Shown: positions 1-8,659, numbered from the stretch's first letter. The stretch: 64,000 nucleotides of DNA from Massilia frigida (GCF_011682175.1 NZ_WHJG01000012.1:103334-167333), one strand, 5' to 3'. Numbers and translations: made by a program. The notes: generated by a model not told the origin, from the letters alone.

Positions 1-550
1 CGATCACGTAGCGCTGGCCGCCCGGGGTCTGGATCGGTTGTTCGACCATGACAAAATGGTTTTTCAGCGCCTGGCCCCATTTGATGCCGGTGACCTGGCC
101 CTGGCCCGATGCCAGCATCGCCGTCACCTGTTCCGGATCGGGCCGTTTGGGCAGCACGCTGCCATACGGACGGCGCGTGTTGAGCAGTTGCTGGCCGCTG
201 GTGTCGTACAGGATGATCCAGCCGCCCGGCGCGGCGCTGGCCTCGCGCGCTTCCTCGTAGAAGTGCGCCAGGTCGCCGCCCGCCAGCGCATGCGAGTGGC
301 CGAGCACCTTGAGCACCGACTGGGCGCGGTAGATATCGGCATCGATGGCGCGCGCGGTGAGCGTGGCGCTGTGCTCGATGCGGCCGATGGCCGAGCTGTG
401 CTGGGTGTCTTGCAGGATGTGCAGCGCAATGGCGCCGAATACGGCGACCGGAACGGCAATCGAGATGGCCAGGATGAGATAGTGGGAACGCAGGCGTATC
501 AGTGTGTGGCGCCGCTGCGGCGCGAGGGGAATGCTGCTGGCATGGATCAC
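1..550 (-). CDS. Membrane sensor protein, N-terminal part (runs off the window)
   Basis: Only the first ~183 codons are present; the rest lies beyond position 1. The translated segment begins with a short arginine-rich cytoplasmic stretch, then one strong membrane helix (YLILAISIAVPVAVFGAIAL), then an extracytoplasmic region with an alpha-helical start and a PAS/Cache-like core (GGWIILYDTSGQQLLNT). This layout is typical of the sensing part of histidine kinases, diguanylate cyclases or chemoreceptors; the output domain is not visible. The start must be close to 550: the frame has a TAA stop about nine codons upstream, and the GTG at 550 is the only usual start codon before the membrane helix. 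The Shine-Dalgarno sequence is poor. Which output class it belongs to cannot be told here. Confidence 0.7.
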   Translation of the reverse strand, partial: MIHASSIPLAPQRRHTLIRLRSHYLILAISIAVPVAVFGAIALHILQDTQHSSAIGRIEHSATLTARAIDADIYRAQSVLKVLGHSHALAGGDLAHFYEEAREASAAPGGWIILYDTSGQQLLNTRRPYGSVLPKRPDPEQVTAMLASGQGQVTGIKWGQALKNHFVMVEQPIQTPGGQRYVI

Positions 551-611
551 CGGGGGAGGGGGACGATGGACGCGATTTTACCGCACTGGCCGGCTGGTCC
601 CGGCAATCGCT

Positions 612-878
612 TCAGCGCGCGCGCCGCCCGTGCTCCACGGCCAGCGCCAGCAGCGCGCGCCACACGACCAGGCTGGCCGCGCTGGCGCCGCCGCACAGCC
701 AGGCGCGCAGGTCGAGCGTGGGCTGGGAAGACAGGAACCACATCATGGCCAGCATGCCGCCGATGGTCACGATCATGGCGGCCAGGGCGGCCCAGGCGCG
801 CCAGTTGGCCGCGCGGGCGGTGGCGGCGGTGCTCAGGGTCAGGGCGATTTGCTGGTGAATGTTCATGCGGCCCAGCAT
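612..878 (-). CDS. Small two-helix membrane protein, unknown
   Basis: An 88-residue protein with two hydrophobic segments, roughly residues 26-48 (WRAWAALAAMIVTIGGMLAM) and 57-78, separated by a short loop, and basic ends. This looks like a small inner-membrane protein; I do not recognise the family. ATG at 878 or the ATG four codons later (MNIHQQ, 866) could be the start, and neither has a convincing ribosome binding site. It lies upstream of and co-directional with the sensor gene that starts at 550, separated by about 60 bases, so the two may share a transcript. Confidence 0.55.
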   Translation of the reverse strand: MLGRMNIHQQIALTLSTAATARAANWRAWAALAAMIVTIGGMLAMMWFLSSQPTLDLRAWLCGGASAASLVVWRALLALAVEHGRRAR

Positions 879-995
879 ACCTGTTGGGATGGCGAATGTC
901 CATGCCAGGCGGGCAGGCTTGCTGGTACACTCACGTCAAATGCTTGACTGAAACTACGATCCAACCAGACCCCACTGCGAGGCGCTGAACCGACG

Positions 996-1394
996 ATGAA
1001 AACGTATCTTGGAAGTTGCCATTGCGGCGCGGTGCGCTTCGAGGCCGATATCGACTTGAGCCAGGAAACAGTGCGCTGCAACTGTTCGATGTGCAAAAAG
1101 ATCCGCTGGTGGGCGGCCATCGTGAAGCCGGAATCGTTCCGCCTGCTGTGCGGTGCGTCGGAGCTGAGCGATTACCAGTTCCAGCGCCGCATCGAGCACC
1201 ACCTGTTTTGCCGCCACTGCGGAGTGCGCCCGTTCGGCATCGGCCAGTCGCCCCGGCTGGGCAAGTTTTACGGGGTCAATATCGCCTGCCTCGATGGCGT
1301 CAGCGACGAAGAACTGTCGTGGGTGCCGCTGCGCTACGTGGATGGCCGCAACGACGAGTGGGACCAGCCGCCCGCCGAAACGGGCTACCTGTAG
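996..1394 (+). CDS. GFA/CENP-V family zinc-binding protein
   Basis: A 132-residue protein of the glutathione-dependent formaldehyde-activating (GFA, CENP-V/Mss4-like) fold. The cysteine pattern is the family signature: CHCG near residue 8, CNCSMC near residue 29 and CRHCG near residue 68, which bind structural and catalytic zinc. The ending with ...YVDGRND... is also usual for the family. Members bind zinc, and some interact with glutathione adducts; the substrate of this copy cannot be predicted. The gene is monocistronic and converges with the lipoprotein gene that ends at 1412. Confidence 0.85.
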   Translation: MKTYLGSCHCGAVRFEADIDLSQETVRCNCSMCKKIRWWAAIVKPESFRLLCGASELSDYQFQRRIEHHLFCRHCGVRPFGIGQSPRLGKFYGVNIACLDGVSDEELSWVPLRYVDGRNDEWDQPPAETGYL

Positions 1395-1411
1395 CGCGTG
1401 ACGGCGCCCGC

Positions 1412-1792
1412 TCAGCGGTGGCGCCAGCCGCGCCCGACATGCGCGCGCCCGTAGCCGCCGTGGCCCCAGGAACGGCCGAAGCCGAATCCCAGGCTGAGCG
1501 AGATCGGCGGATAATAATAGGCGGGCTCCTCGACGTACACGGGCGCCGGCACGTACACCGGTTGCGGCACATACACGCGCTCGACGACCTGCACCGGGCG
1601 CGACGAATACTCGACGCGCGACCCGGTGGGCGAGGCCGCGGCCACGCGCTCGCCCGTGCCGGGCGCGACTGGCGTCACCGACACCACGCGCCACTGGTAG
1701 GGATCGGATGGCGGGACACGGCCCTGTGAAGATGGATAGGTGGCGCAGCCGCCCAGTGCGGCCATCAGCGCGATAAATAACAGGTTTTTCAT
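1412..1792 (-). CDS. Small proline/tyrosine/valine-rich lipoprotein
   Basis: A 126-residue protein with a lipoprotein signal peptide: MKNLLFIALMAALGGCATY, where LGGC is the lipobox and Cys16 would be the lipidated +1 residue. The mature chain has a repetitive middle built on VYVPxPVYVP, then YYYPP, then a glycine/arginine/histidine-rich tail. Such PV-Y repeats are common in small envelope lipoproteins of Burkholderiales, usually of unknown function. It probably sits in the outer membrane. It is divergent from the kinase gene at 1952 and separated from it by a 160-base promoter region. Confidence 0.75.
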   Translation of the reverse strand: MKNLLFIALMAALGGCATYPSSQGRVPPSDPYQWRVVSVTPVAPGTGERVAAASPTGSRVEYSSRPVQVVERVYVPQPVYVPAPVYVEEPAYYYPPISLSLGFGFGRSWGHGGYGRAHVGRGWRHR

Positions 1793-1900
1793 GGCGGGAA
1801 ACTCCTCATTCTGATGCTATCACTATAGGCAAACGGTGGGTGCCGGCGCTGCTACTTACAGCTTGTTACAACGTTGGCAAGAGATGAAACTTTTTTGTCA

Positions 1901-1929
1901 TTGACACCTTCCTACATGTACACTATGGA
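1901..1929 (+). promoter_or_regulatory. Sigma-70 promoter for the kinase gene
   Basis: TTGACA at 1901-1906, a 17-base spacer and TATGGA at 1924-1929. The -35 is a perfect consensus and the -10 matches four of six. Transcription would begin near 1936, only about 16 bases before the GTG at 1952, so the message has a very short leader. Confidence 0.6.
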
Positions 1930-1951
1930 AATGTTTGCATAACCAAGTGAC

Positions 1952-4120
1952 GTGGAGCGCGATTTGCAGGTGGATGAGCAAGAACTGGGTCATTATCGGC
2001 TGAAGCGTCTGTTGGGTGAGGGTGGCTTCGGGCAGGTATACGAGGCCTGGGATTCCAAGCTCCAGCGTACCATTGCCATCAAGCGACTCAAACCGCAATT
2101 GCTGTCGTCACGGCCGGACAACCTGCTCGACGAAGCGCGTCTGGCTGCGTCGCTGCGCCATCCGGGCTTCGTGCGCATCTTTTCGATCGAGGGCGATTGC
2201 GCCCAGCAATCGATCGTGATGGAATTCGTCGATGGCCGCACCCTGCGCGAAGCGGGCAAGAGCGGTCCGATGCCCGAGCACGCCGTGCTCGATATTGTAG
2301 CCCAGGTGGCCGACGCCATGCGCGAAGCCCACGCAGCCCGCTTGATCCACGGCGACATCAAGCCGGCCAACCTGATGCTGGAGGCGTCCGGCAAGGTGCG
2401 CATCATGGACTTCGGCCTGGCGCGCAAGATCGATCCGCAAGCGACCGAATCGGTGGTGTTCGACCAGACCGAGGGCACCATCGCCTACCTGGCGCCGGAA
2501 TTGATGATGGGCTCCACGCTCAGCGCGCAAAGCGATGTGTATGCGCTCGGCGTGGTGATGTACGAACTGCTCACCGGCACCCGCCCGTTTTCGCACCTGA
2601 GCGGGCTGGCGCTGGCCGCTGCCCATATCCAGTCATCCTCGGGTCTGTGGCCGTTCCCGGCCGATACCAGCCCCGGCGTGATCGCGCTGGTGCGCGCCAT
2701 GACGGCGCGCCAGGTCGAGGACCGGCTCGCCTCGATGCAAGCGGTCCAGGAGGCGGCGTTGCGCCTGCGCCATCCAGCGCCGCCAGCGGCCGCGCCAGCC
2801 GCGCCCGCGCGCGCTGCGGGCTGGCTGGGCCGGAACAAAGTGCGCATCGCCATGCTCGTGGCCGGGCTCGCGCTCGCGGCCGGGCTGGGCGGCGTGCTGC
2901 GCGGCGGCAACCTGAGCGACTGGTACCAGCGTAACGATCCCTTCTTTTCCGAAGCGACGGCGATGCAGACCGGCCTGACGGCGCTGCGGACCTTCGAGCG
3001 GCCCGAGAGCCTGGACCTGGCGGTGCGCAGCTTTTCCGCCATTCTCGCGCACGATCCGGAGCATGCCGCCGCCGCCGCCGGCTTGTCGTTCGCCTACAGC
3101 TTCAAGCAAACCAGCGAACACCGGGACGAGGCCTGGCTCAAGCGCGCCGATGCCAGCGCCCAGCTGGCCATCAAGCTCAATCCCCAGCTGGCGCTCGGCT
3201 ACGCGGCCCAGTCGACCGTGCGCTCCGGCCAGCGCAGGCTGCCGGAAGCGCTGGCGCTGGCCGAGCATGCCTTGCGCCTGGATCCGCTCAACTGGTTCGG
3301 CCTGATTACCAAGAGCAACTCCCTGACGCGCTTGCGCCGCTATGGCGAGGCCGAGCGCACCTTGCGCGATGCGATCAAGATCCATCCGACCGACCACGTG
3401 CTGCAAGATTTGCTGGGCACCCTGTTTTTCGAGCAGGGCTTGCTCAAGGACGCCGAGCAAGCATTCCGGCACAGCATCAAGCTGCAACCGGACACGGTCA
3501 GTTCCTACGCCAACCTGAGCCTGGCCTTGCAGCGCCAGAACCGCATGGATGAAAGCCTGCAAGTGTTGCAGCAAGGCTTGCAGGTGCGCCCGACGGGCGG
3601 TCTCTACACCAACCTGGGCAATGCCTTGTTCAACCGTGGCGATTACGTCGGCGCGGCCGAGGCCTTCCAGCGCGCCGTCGGGCCCCCGTTCACGACCAAT
3701 TCCGATTACCTGCGCTGGGCCAACCTGGGCGATACCCTGCGCTGGATTCCGGGGCGCGAGGAGGATTCGCGCAAGGCGTACCGGCAAGCGCTCGGGATGC
3801 TCAAGCCGCTGCTGCTGGAGGCCCCCGGCGAAGCCACCTTGCAGTCGCGCATGGGGCTGTACGGAGCACGCCTGGGCGAGCGCGCGGCGGCGCTCGAACA
3901 CACCCGGCGCGCCGTGGACATGCGGCCGGACGACCCCAACCTGCGTTTTCGCGCGCTCATGGCGTATGAGCTGCTCGGCGAGCGCGACCTTGCCCTGGCG
4001 GAGCTGGCGGCGGCGCGCCAGCGCGGTTATCCCGTCCATCTCATCAACGCCGAGCCCGACCTGATCGCGCTGCGGCGCGACCCGCGGTACTTTGATTCCA
4101 CCACAGAAAGTGATAAATGA
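1952..4120 (+). CDS. Membrane Ser/Thr protein kinase with TPR repeats
   Basis: A 722-residue eukaryotic-type (PknB/Hanks) kinase. The glycine loop GEGGFGQV is at residues 22-29, the ATP lysine is in IAIKRL (about 44), the catalytic loop reads HGDIKPAN (about 133-140) and DFG is at 153-155. The usual HRD is HGD here, so this is a non-RD kinase, which normally needs no activation-loop phosphorylation. A transmembrane helix follows at about residues 296-318 (MLVAGLALAAGLGG), then about 400 residues of TPR-type helical repeats that would lie in the periplasm. GTG is the start: the upstream frame closes at once, and a good promoter sits just ahead. The stop overlaps the next ATG (ATGA), so the two genes are coupled. 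The substrate is unknown; the co-translated neighbour is the obvious candidate partner. Confidence 0.9.
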   Translation: MERDLQVDEQELGHYRLKRLLGEGGFGQVYEAWDSKLQRTIAIKRLKPQLLSSRPDNLLDEARLAASLRHPGFVRIFSIEGDCAQQSIVMEFVDGRTLREAGKSGPMPEHAVLDIVAQVADAMREAHAARLIHGDIKPANLMLEASGKVRIMDFGLARKIDPQATESVVFDQTEGTIAYLAPELMMGSTLSAQSDVYALGVVMYELLTGTRPFSHLSGLALAAAHIQSSSGLWPFPADTSPGVIALVRAMTARQVEDRLASMQAVQEAALRLRHPAPPAAAPAAPARAAGWLGRNKVRIAMLVAGLALAAGLGGVLRGGNLSDWYQRNDPFFSEATAMQTGLTALRTFERPESLDLAVRSFSAILAHDPEHAAAAAGLSFAYSFKQTSEHRDEAWLKRADASAQLAIKLNPQLALGYAAQSTVRSGQRRLPEALALAEHALRLDPLNWFGLITKSNSLTRLRRYGEAERTLRDAIKIHPTDHVLQDLLGTLFFEQGLLKDAEQAFRHSIKLQPDTVSSYANLSLALQRQNRMDESLQVLQQGLQVRPTGGLYTNLGNALFNRGDYVGAAEAFQRAVGPPFTTNSDYLRWANLGDTLRWIPGREEDSRKAYRQALGMLKPLLLEAPGEATLQSRMGLYGARLGERAAALEHTRRAVDMRPDDPNLRFRALMAYELLGERDLALAELAAARQRGYPVHLINAEPDLIALRRDPRYFDSTTESDK

Positions 4121-4740
4121 AGAAACCGACATCGATGCTCCTGGAAGCCAATTTCGACATTAACCAGATCGGCGAAACGCTGGAATGGAAGTTCAGCCGC
4201 AAGGATGGGGACGGCAATCCCGTCACCGGGCGCTACGCCGGCGCCATCTACTTCACCATGGGCGAACTGGTGCGCATCAAGGTGCGCGCGGGTGGCTACG
4301 AGCAGATCGAGTCGTTCAAGGTGCTCGATTGCTCCCTGATCACGCGCCCGCAAATCGTCTGCATCGCACCCGGCCAGCTGGCCGTGTATGCCAGTGCCTC
4401 GCCGTTCGACGGCGTGGCCGGCGCCTGCGTGGCGATTGCTCCGGACCAATTCGGCCCGGGCCATGCCCATGCGAGCGAGGAAGAGGGGCGCAAATACCAC
4501 ACGATCTCGCGCAAATGGGACAACTTCCTCACCGTCGGCAAAGACACCGGCCGCTGGGAAGTCTCGTTCGTGCTGACCGTCGAAATCACGCGCTGCTCCG
4601 GCAAGCAGGAAACGCGCGTGTTCGCCTTCGATCCTGAAGGCGTGGTCGGCGCCGGCGTCACCCCGCCCGACATGGCCGAAGGCGGCGACGGCATCGCCTG
4701 CATGCCCGAAGGCGAAGTCATCGGCAGCTTGCCGGCCTGA
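4117..4740 (+). CDS. Unknown protein coupled to the kinase; weakly AidA/PixA-like
   Basis: A 207-residue soluble protein with no signal peptide or membrane helix. The C-terminal stretch WEVSFVLTVEI ... RVFAFDPE resembles the end of the AidA/PixA inclusion-body protein family, but the similarity is slight and I would not assign the family from it. The ATG overlaps the kinase stop by four bases, which implies translational coupling and a shared role, for example as a kinase substrate or adaptor. The gene converges on the sigma-54 regulator that ends at 4751. Confidence 0.75.
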   Translation: MKKPTSMLLEANFDINQIGETLEWKFSRKDGDGNPVTGRYAGAIYFTMGELVRIKVRAGGYEQIESFKVLDCSLITRPQIVCIAPGQLAVYASASPFDGVAGACVAIAPDQFGPGHAHASEEEGRKYHTISRKWDNFLTVGKDTGRWEVSFVLTVEITRCSGKQETRVFAFDPEGVVGAGVTPPDMAEGGDGIACMPEGEVIGSLPA

Positions 4741-4750
4741 TCCGGCTAAG

Positions 4751-6304
4751 CTAGCTGGTGCCGGCGTCCAGGCCGAGCACCCGCAAATGGCGGCGCAGCG
4801 CCTCGCTCGGCGTCTTCAGGCGCGAGGCGCAGCGCGCCAGGTCGCCGCCATCGGCGCGCAGGGCGGCGTCGAGTTCATCGCGCGGGATCAGGGCCGCCGG
4901 GCGGATTGCCGGATGCGCTTCGATCAGCTTGTACAGCGAGGGCCGCGACAAGCCCAGCTGCTGGGCCGCGCCGCTGATCTGCCAGCCATGTTCTTCGAGC
5001 GCGCCGAGCAGGTCGTCGTTGCTGATCTCGGCCAGCTTGCGGCGCGGGGCGCTCTCTTGCGGCGTTTTCAGGCTGGCGCTGCGCGCCTGTTCGTACGGGG
5101 CCGCGAGGCTGGCGCTGGCCGAGCGCAGCGCCGCCGGCGCGTGCACATACTGCGCCAGCAGCGGCCGCTCGCCCGCCTGCAGGGCCATTACCATGCGCCT
5201 TGCCACGTTGGACAACTGGCGGATATTGCCCGGCCAATCGTAATTGCACATCTCGCTCACCAGCGCGGGCGGGAAGGCGGCCAGTTCCTCGGCTTTCAAG
5301 CCGCAGCCTTTTAACATGTGCACCAGCAGCACCCCGATATCTTCGCGCCGCTCGCGCAAGGTCGGCACCCGGATCACGAACGCTTCCATGCGGCGCAGCA
5401 AAGGCTGGTTGAACCCGCGCGCGTCCAGGTCCTGGTCGGTGGCGGCGATCAGGCGCGCCGTGGTGCGCGCATCCTGGCTCGCGCCCAGCGGCCGGTAGCA
5501 ACCCGTTTCCAGCACCCGCAGCAGCATCGGCTGCACCGACGCCGGGGTGTCGCCCAGCTCGTCGAGGAACAGGGTGCCGCCATCGGCTTCGGCGAACAAG
5601 CCCTGGCGCGGCGCCTGCGCGCCAGTGTAGGCGCCCTTGGCCGCGCCGAACAGGTCGGCCGCGGCCAGCGACTCGCTCAGGGTCGCCATGTTGACCGCCA
5701 CCAGCGGATTGGCGCTGCGCTTGCTGGCCTGGTGGATCGCGCGCGCCGCCACATCCTTGCCGGTGCCGGTTTCGCCCAGCAACAGCACGGCCAGGTCGGT
5801 GCCCGCCACCTGGCGGATCAGCTCGCGCGTGGCGATGGCGCCGCTGCTCACGCCCAGCAGGCCGGGAAACAGGTTAGGGCGGGGAAAACTCGTCATCCAG
5901 TGCAGGCACAGCAGCACATGGCCGCCCAGGCCGAGCACCACGCCGGCGGCCACCTCGTCGCGGGAAAAGCTGCGCGTGCCGCTCAGCAGCGTGCCATTGA
6001 CTTCGAGCGCCATGCGGCTGTCCGGCGCGGCCAGTTCGACGCCATCGCTGGCGGTGCGGTAGACCATCAGCGGCGCGCGCGCGATGGCGCGGTGGCCCAG
6101 CGCGATGCCATCCTGGCCGGGACGGAAGAACAGTGGCGCGTAGCGGCACACCTCGATGTAACCTTCCTCGGCCGGGCCGATGAACTGCTCGCCGATGCGC
6201 TCGGTTTCCGGGTGCCACAGGATCGTCAGGCCCAGCAAGGCACTGGTGATGCCATTTTTCTGCGAGAAAAGCTGCGTCGTCAGCGTGTTGTCAACATCAT
6301 TCAC
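4751..6304 (-). CDS. Sigma-54-dependent transcriptional activator (AAA+/Fis)
   Basis: A bacterial enhancer-binding protein of about 517 residues. After a ~150-residue N-terminal region that looks FHA-like, the AAA+ domain carries Walker A GETGTGKD (about 177-184), the sigma-54 contact loop GAYTGA (about 224-229, with Tyr for the usual Phe), and Walker B in [11 protein letters not shown] (about 242-252). A Fis-type helix-turn-helix closes the protein ([20 protein letters not shown]). The open frame extends further upstream to 6457, but GTG at 6304 is chosen because GGAG lies seven bases ahead and the upstream part reads as regulatory DNA full of TGTAAA repeats. A divergent gene set has a perfect -24/-12 promoter, so it is the likely target. 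The FHA-like region suggests control by phosphoprotein binding rather than a receiver domain. Confidence 0.92.
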   Translation of the reverse strand: MNDVDNTLTTQLFSQKNGITSALLGLTILWHPETERIGEQFIGPAEEGYIEVCRYAPLFFRPGQDGIALGHRAIARAPLMVYRTASDGVELAAPDSRMALEVNGTLLSGTRSFSRDEVAAGVVLGLGGHVLLCLHWMTSFPRPNLFPGLLGVSSGAIATRELIRQVAGTDLAVLLLGETGTGKDVAARAIHQASKRSANPLVAVNMATLSESLAAADLFGAAKGAYTGAQAPRQGLFAEADGGTLFLDELGDTPASVQPMLLRVLETGCYRPLGASQDARTTARLIAATDQDLDARGFNQPLLRRMEAFVIRVPTLRERREDIGVLLVHMLKGCGLKAEELAAFPPALVSEMCNYDWPGNIRQLSNVARRMVMALQAGERPLLAQYVHAPAALRSASASLAAPYEQARSASLKTPQESAPRRKLAEISNDDLLGALEEHGWQISGAAQQLGLSRPSLYKLIEAHPAIRPAALIPRDELDAALRADGGDLARCASRLKTPSEALRRHLRVLGLDAGTS

Positions 6305-6367
6305 CGTTCGGCTCCATGGCACAGCGTTTAGTAATTGCCAATTATAGAGGAAAGCTGTCAATTGTTG

Positions 6368-6395
6368 ACATGTAAAGAACCTCTGCTTTACACGT
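6368..6395. promoter_or_regulatory. Imperfect inverted repeat, candidate activator-binding site 1
   Basis: ACATGTAAAG (6368-6377) and CTTTACACGT (6386-6395) are inverted with an 8-base spacer and one mismatch. A further TTTACAC half-site follows at about 6399. It lies between the sigma-54 activator and the -24/-12 promoter, where an upstream activating sequence belongs. Confidence 0.5.
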
Positions 6396-6454
6396 GTTTT
6401 ACACGTTTCCTGTCGCATCCCCTCCGGGCGCTTCCGTGTCATCTTGCTATCAGA

Positions 6455-6480
6455 CATGTAAATAGATTCTTATTTACATG
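6455..6480. promoter_or_regulatory. Perfect inverted repeat, candidate activator-binding site 2
   Basis: CATGTAAATA (6455-6464) and TATTTACATG (6471-6480) form a perfect 10-base inverted repeat with a 6-base spacer. It shares the ATGTAAA core with the repeat at 6368, and another TGTAAA half-site occurs at 6501. It lies about 65-90 bases upstream of the -24 element, a usual distance for an enhancer-binding protein. Confidence 0.6.
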
Positions 6481-6543
6481 CCCGTTGACATGTTTTTCCT
6501 TGTAAATCAAGGAATTGGCATGCCATTTAGGCACTTATCAGTG

Positions 6544-6559
6544 TGGCACGGGAGTTGCT
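6544..6559 (+). promoter_or_regulatory. Sigma-54 (-24/-12) promoter
   Basis: TGGCACGGGAGTTGCT matches the TGGCAC-N5-TTGC consensus exactly, with GG and GC separated by the required distance. Transcription would begin near 6570, giving a leader of about 50 bases before the ATG at 6622. Confidence 0.9.
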
Positions 6560-6621
6560 ATGTACTTAAACGTGGCCTTGTCGGGCTGCAAGTGGATAAT
6601 CCGCCGGAGAGAGTTGGAAAC

Positions 6622-7446
6622 ATGGGTATCGTGATCGAGAGTTATGCATTTGTTGGCGTGGCAACCCGGGCAACCGGGCCGACGGCCCAGGTATGGCTGC
6701 CGCCCGGCTTTACGCTGACCGGCGGCGGCGCCTACGACATGGGCCGCGGCACGTCGAACACGCTGACCGCCTGCTACCCGACCCGCAACCACGCAGGCGT
6801 CTTCAACGGCTGGACTGCCGCCGGCCGCGATTTCGGCCTGGCCGACCCGGTGCCGCTGGCGGTGTACGCGGTCGGCATCCGCATCACCCGCGACGGCGTG
6901 CCGGTCAAGGTCGAGCAGCAAGTGTTTTCCGCCACCAGTGCGCTGGTGTCCGAGCCCGGCGTGAGCGTCAAGCTCGGCGCCGGCTGGATCGGCACCGGCG
7001 GCGGTGCCCAGGATAACTACGCCACCCCGGTGAACGGCAATATGCTCACCGCCAGCTACCCGCTGATCGGGCCCGACGGCAAGATTTGCGGCTGGAGCGC
7101 GGCCGGGCGCGACCACGACGCGGCCGACCAGGCCCGCGTGACCGCTTTTGTGATCGGCATCCGCACCGGGCCGGACGTGGCGCTCGATGCCCATATCGTC
7201 TCGAACACCAGCCTCCTGACCGGCTACCCGAGCGCGCTGGTGGCGGCCCCGCACGGCAATGCCGTGGTGGCCGGCGGCGGCGCGCTGGTGGGCGAGAATG
7301 GGCGCGGCACCATGCTGAGCGCCTCGTGCCCCATCATCAGCAGCCAGGACGGCCGCCTGACCGGGTGGTTCGCCGCCCGCAAGGTGCAAAAATCAGCCCC
7401 GCCGAGCGGCATTACCGCGTATGGAGTCATGCTTGAAGCTGCGTGA
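6622..7446 (+). CDS. Protein of three tandem GGGA/GW-type repeats, unknown
   Basis: A 274-residue protein built from three similar units of about 80 residues. Each contains a glycine-rich turn (TLTGGGAYD / IGTGGGAQD / VVAGGGALV), a serine/threonine-cysteine or alanine strand (LTACYPT / LTASYPL / LSASCPI), a tryptophan turn (FNGWTAAGRD / ICGWSAAGRD / LTGWFAARK) and a closing strand (AVGIRI / VIGIRT / GVMLEA). This suggests a three-fold beta structure, perhaps trefoil- or propeller-like. There is no signal peptide. ATG at 6622 is chosen over upstream starts because GGAGAGAG ends eight bases before it and it lies downstream of the sigma-54 promoter. The next gene begins inside its last 26 bases. 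I do not recognise the family. Confidence 0.85.
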   Translation: MGIVIESYAFVGVATRATGPTAQVWLPPGFTLTGGGAYDMGRGTSNTLTACYPTRNHAGVFNGWTAAGRDFGLADPVPLAVYAVGIRITRDGVPVKVEQQVFSATSALVSEPGVSVKLGAGWIGTGGGAQDNYATPVNGNMLTASYPLIGPDGKICGWSAAGRDHDAADQARVTAFVIGIRTGPDVALDAHIVSNTSLLTGYPSALVAAPHGNAVVAGGGALVGENGRGTMLSASCPIISSQDGRLTGWFAARKVQKSAPPSGITAYGVMLEAA

Positions 7447-8659
7447 CTGGATCCTGATCGGCCTGGCGCTGCTGGCGATGGCGGTGGACTTGCCGGCACG
7501 CGCCAGCGCGGTTGGCGCCAGCGGCGGCGTGCTGGCCAGCGGCGTCCACTCCGACCGCCTGGCATGGCAGCACTTCGCCGGCATCGTGGCGCCGGCCGGG
7601 CGCGGCCGGGTCGAATTCGAAACCTGGGCCAGCGACGAGAACATCTACACCGAGACCCCGGCCTGGCCGGGCGAGGACGCCCCGCGCCGCCTGCGCAGCA
7701 GCGTGCTGCAGCGCGTGCTGGCGCCGCATGGCAGCGCAGACGCTCCCAGCGGCGACTGCGGCGCGGTGGCCGATGCCGTGTCGGGCAATTTCCCGCTCCA
7801 GGCGCCGCAGCCGGGCCAGGCGCCGTGCTTTGCCGAAGAAGTCAGGCGCAACCTCGCCACCTACCGCTACATCGTGCAAAACCAGCTCAATACCCAGGCC
7901 GGGCTGGCCGCCGCCTACCAGAAGGCGCAGGGCGGCTGGCGCGTGGCGCTGCCGGAAGACGCGGTCCAGGTCAAGGCCGACTGGGTGCCGGTCGAGACCC
8001 TGGTCGCCTGGCTGGGACGCAACGGCGTGCGCATCAACGCCGCGCAGGTGCGGGCCCAGTTCCACACCACGCTGGCGCAGGGCACCAGCTTCGCGCTGGT
8101 GGCCATGCACATCAGTTCCAAGGATGCGCCGAACTGGGTCTGGGCCAGCTTCGAGCACCGCCTCAATCCGGGCCGCTGCGACACCATGGGCTGCAACGAC
8201 AGCTACGGCGCGGCGCGGCGCAGGATCGCCCCGCTGGCCGGCGCGCAGAATGGCCAATACGCCGACTGCGCCAAGACGGCGGCCCTGAAAAAACTGTTCG
8301 AGGTCAAGCGCGTGGCGCCGGCGTGGAACAACTACTGCCTCAAGGCGTCCGAAATCGCGTTTGTCGCGCGTGACGGCGCGCCGCTCATGCACGGCAATTC
8401 GTTCACCGAGCGGGTCGCGGCCGGGATTCCGATCAAGCGTTCCTCGTGCATTTCCTGCCACGCCAGCGCCGGCTTCGGCCGCGACGGCAGAGCGTACATC
8501 AAGCAACTCACTTCGCACCCCATGGGCACGGTAAAACTGCCGGCCGACATCGTCGCCAACGATTTCATCTGGGGCATCCTGACAATCAACGCCGTGCCAG
8601 TGGAGCAGGCGAAGATCCCGCATAACCTCGATCGAACGAGGATTACAGCCAGACGATAG
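7421..8659 (+). CDS. Exported protein with a single CxxCH heme-type motif
   Basis: A 412-residue protein with an N-terminal signal peptide (hydrophobic LIGLALLAMAV, then cleavage near ARASA). The body has several cysteines, and near residue 345 a CISCH motif in SSCISCHASAG, the covalent heme c attachment pattern. A following HPMG could supply the axial methionine. This suggests a periplasmic c-type cytochrome-like protein, although the remaining chain does not resemble a standard cytochrome domain. The ATG overlaps the preceding gene by 26 bases, so both belong to the sigma-54 transcript. A strong hairpin terminator follows. The function is unknown; an electron-transfer role is inferred only from the motif. 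Confidence 0.8.
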   Translation: MESCLKLRDWILIGLALLAMAVDLPARASAVGASGGVLASGVHSDRLAWQHFAGIVAPAGRGRVEFETWASDENIYTETPAWPGEDAPRRLRSSVLQRVLAPHGSADAPSGDCGAVADAVSGNFPLQAPQPGQAPCFAEEVRRNLATYRYIVQNQLNTQAGLAAAYQKAQGGWRVALPEDAVQVKADWVPVETLVAWLGRNGVRINAAQVRAQFHTTLAQGTSFALVAMHISSKDAPNWVWASFEHRLNPGRCDTMGCNDSYGAARRRIAPLAGAQNGQYADCAKTAALKKLFEVKRVAPAWNNYCLKASEIAFVARDGAPLMHGNSFTERVAAGIPIKRSSCISCHASAGFGRDGRAYIKQLTSHPMGTVKLPADIVANDFIWGILTINAVPVEQAKIPHNLDRTRITARR

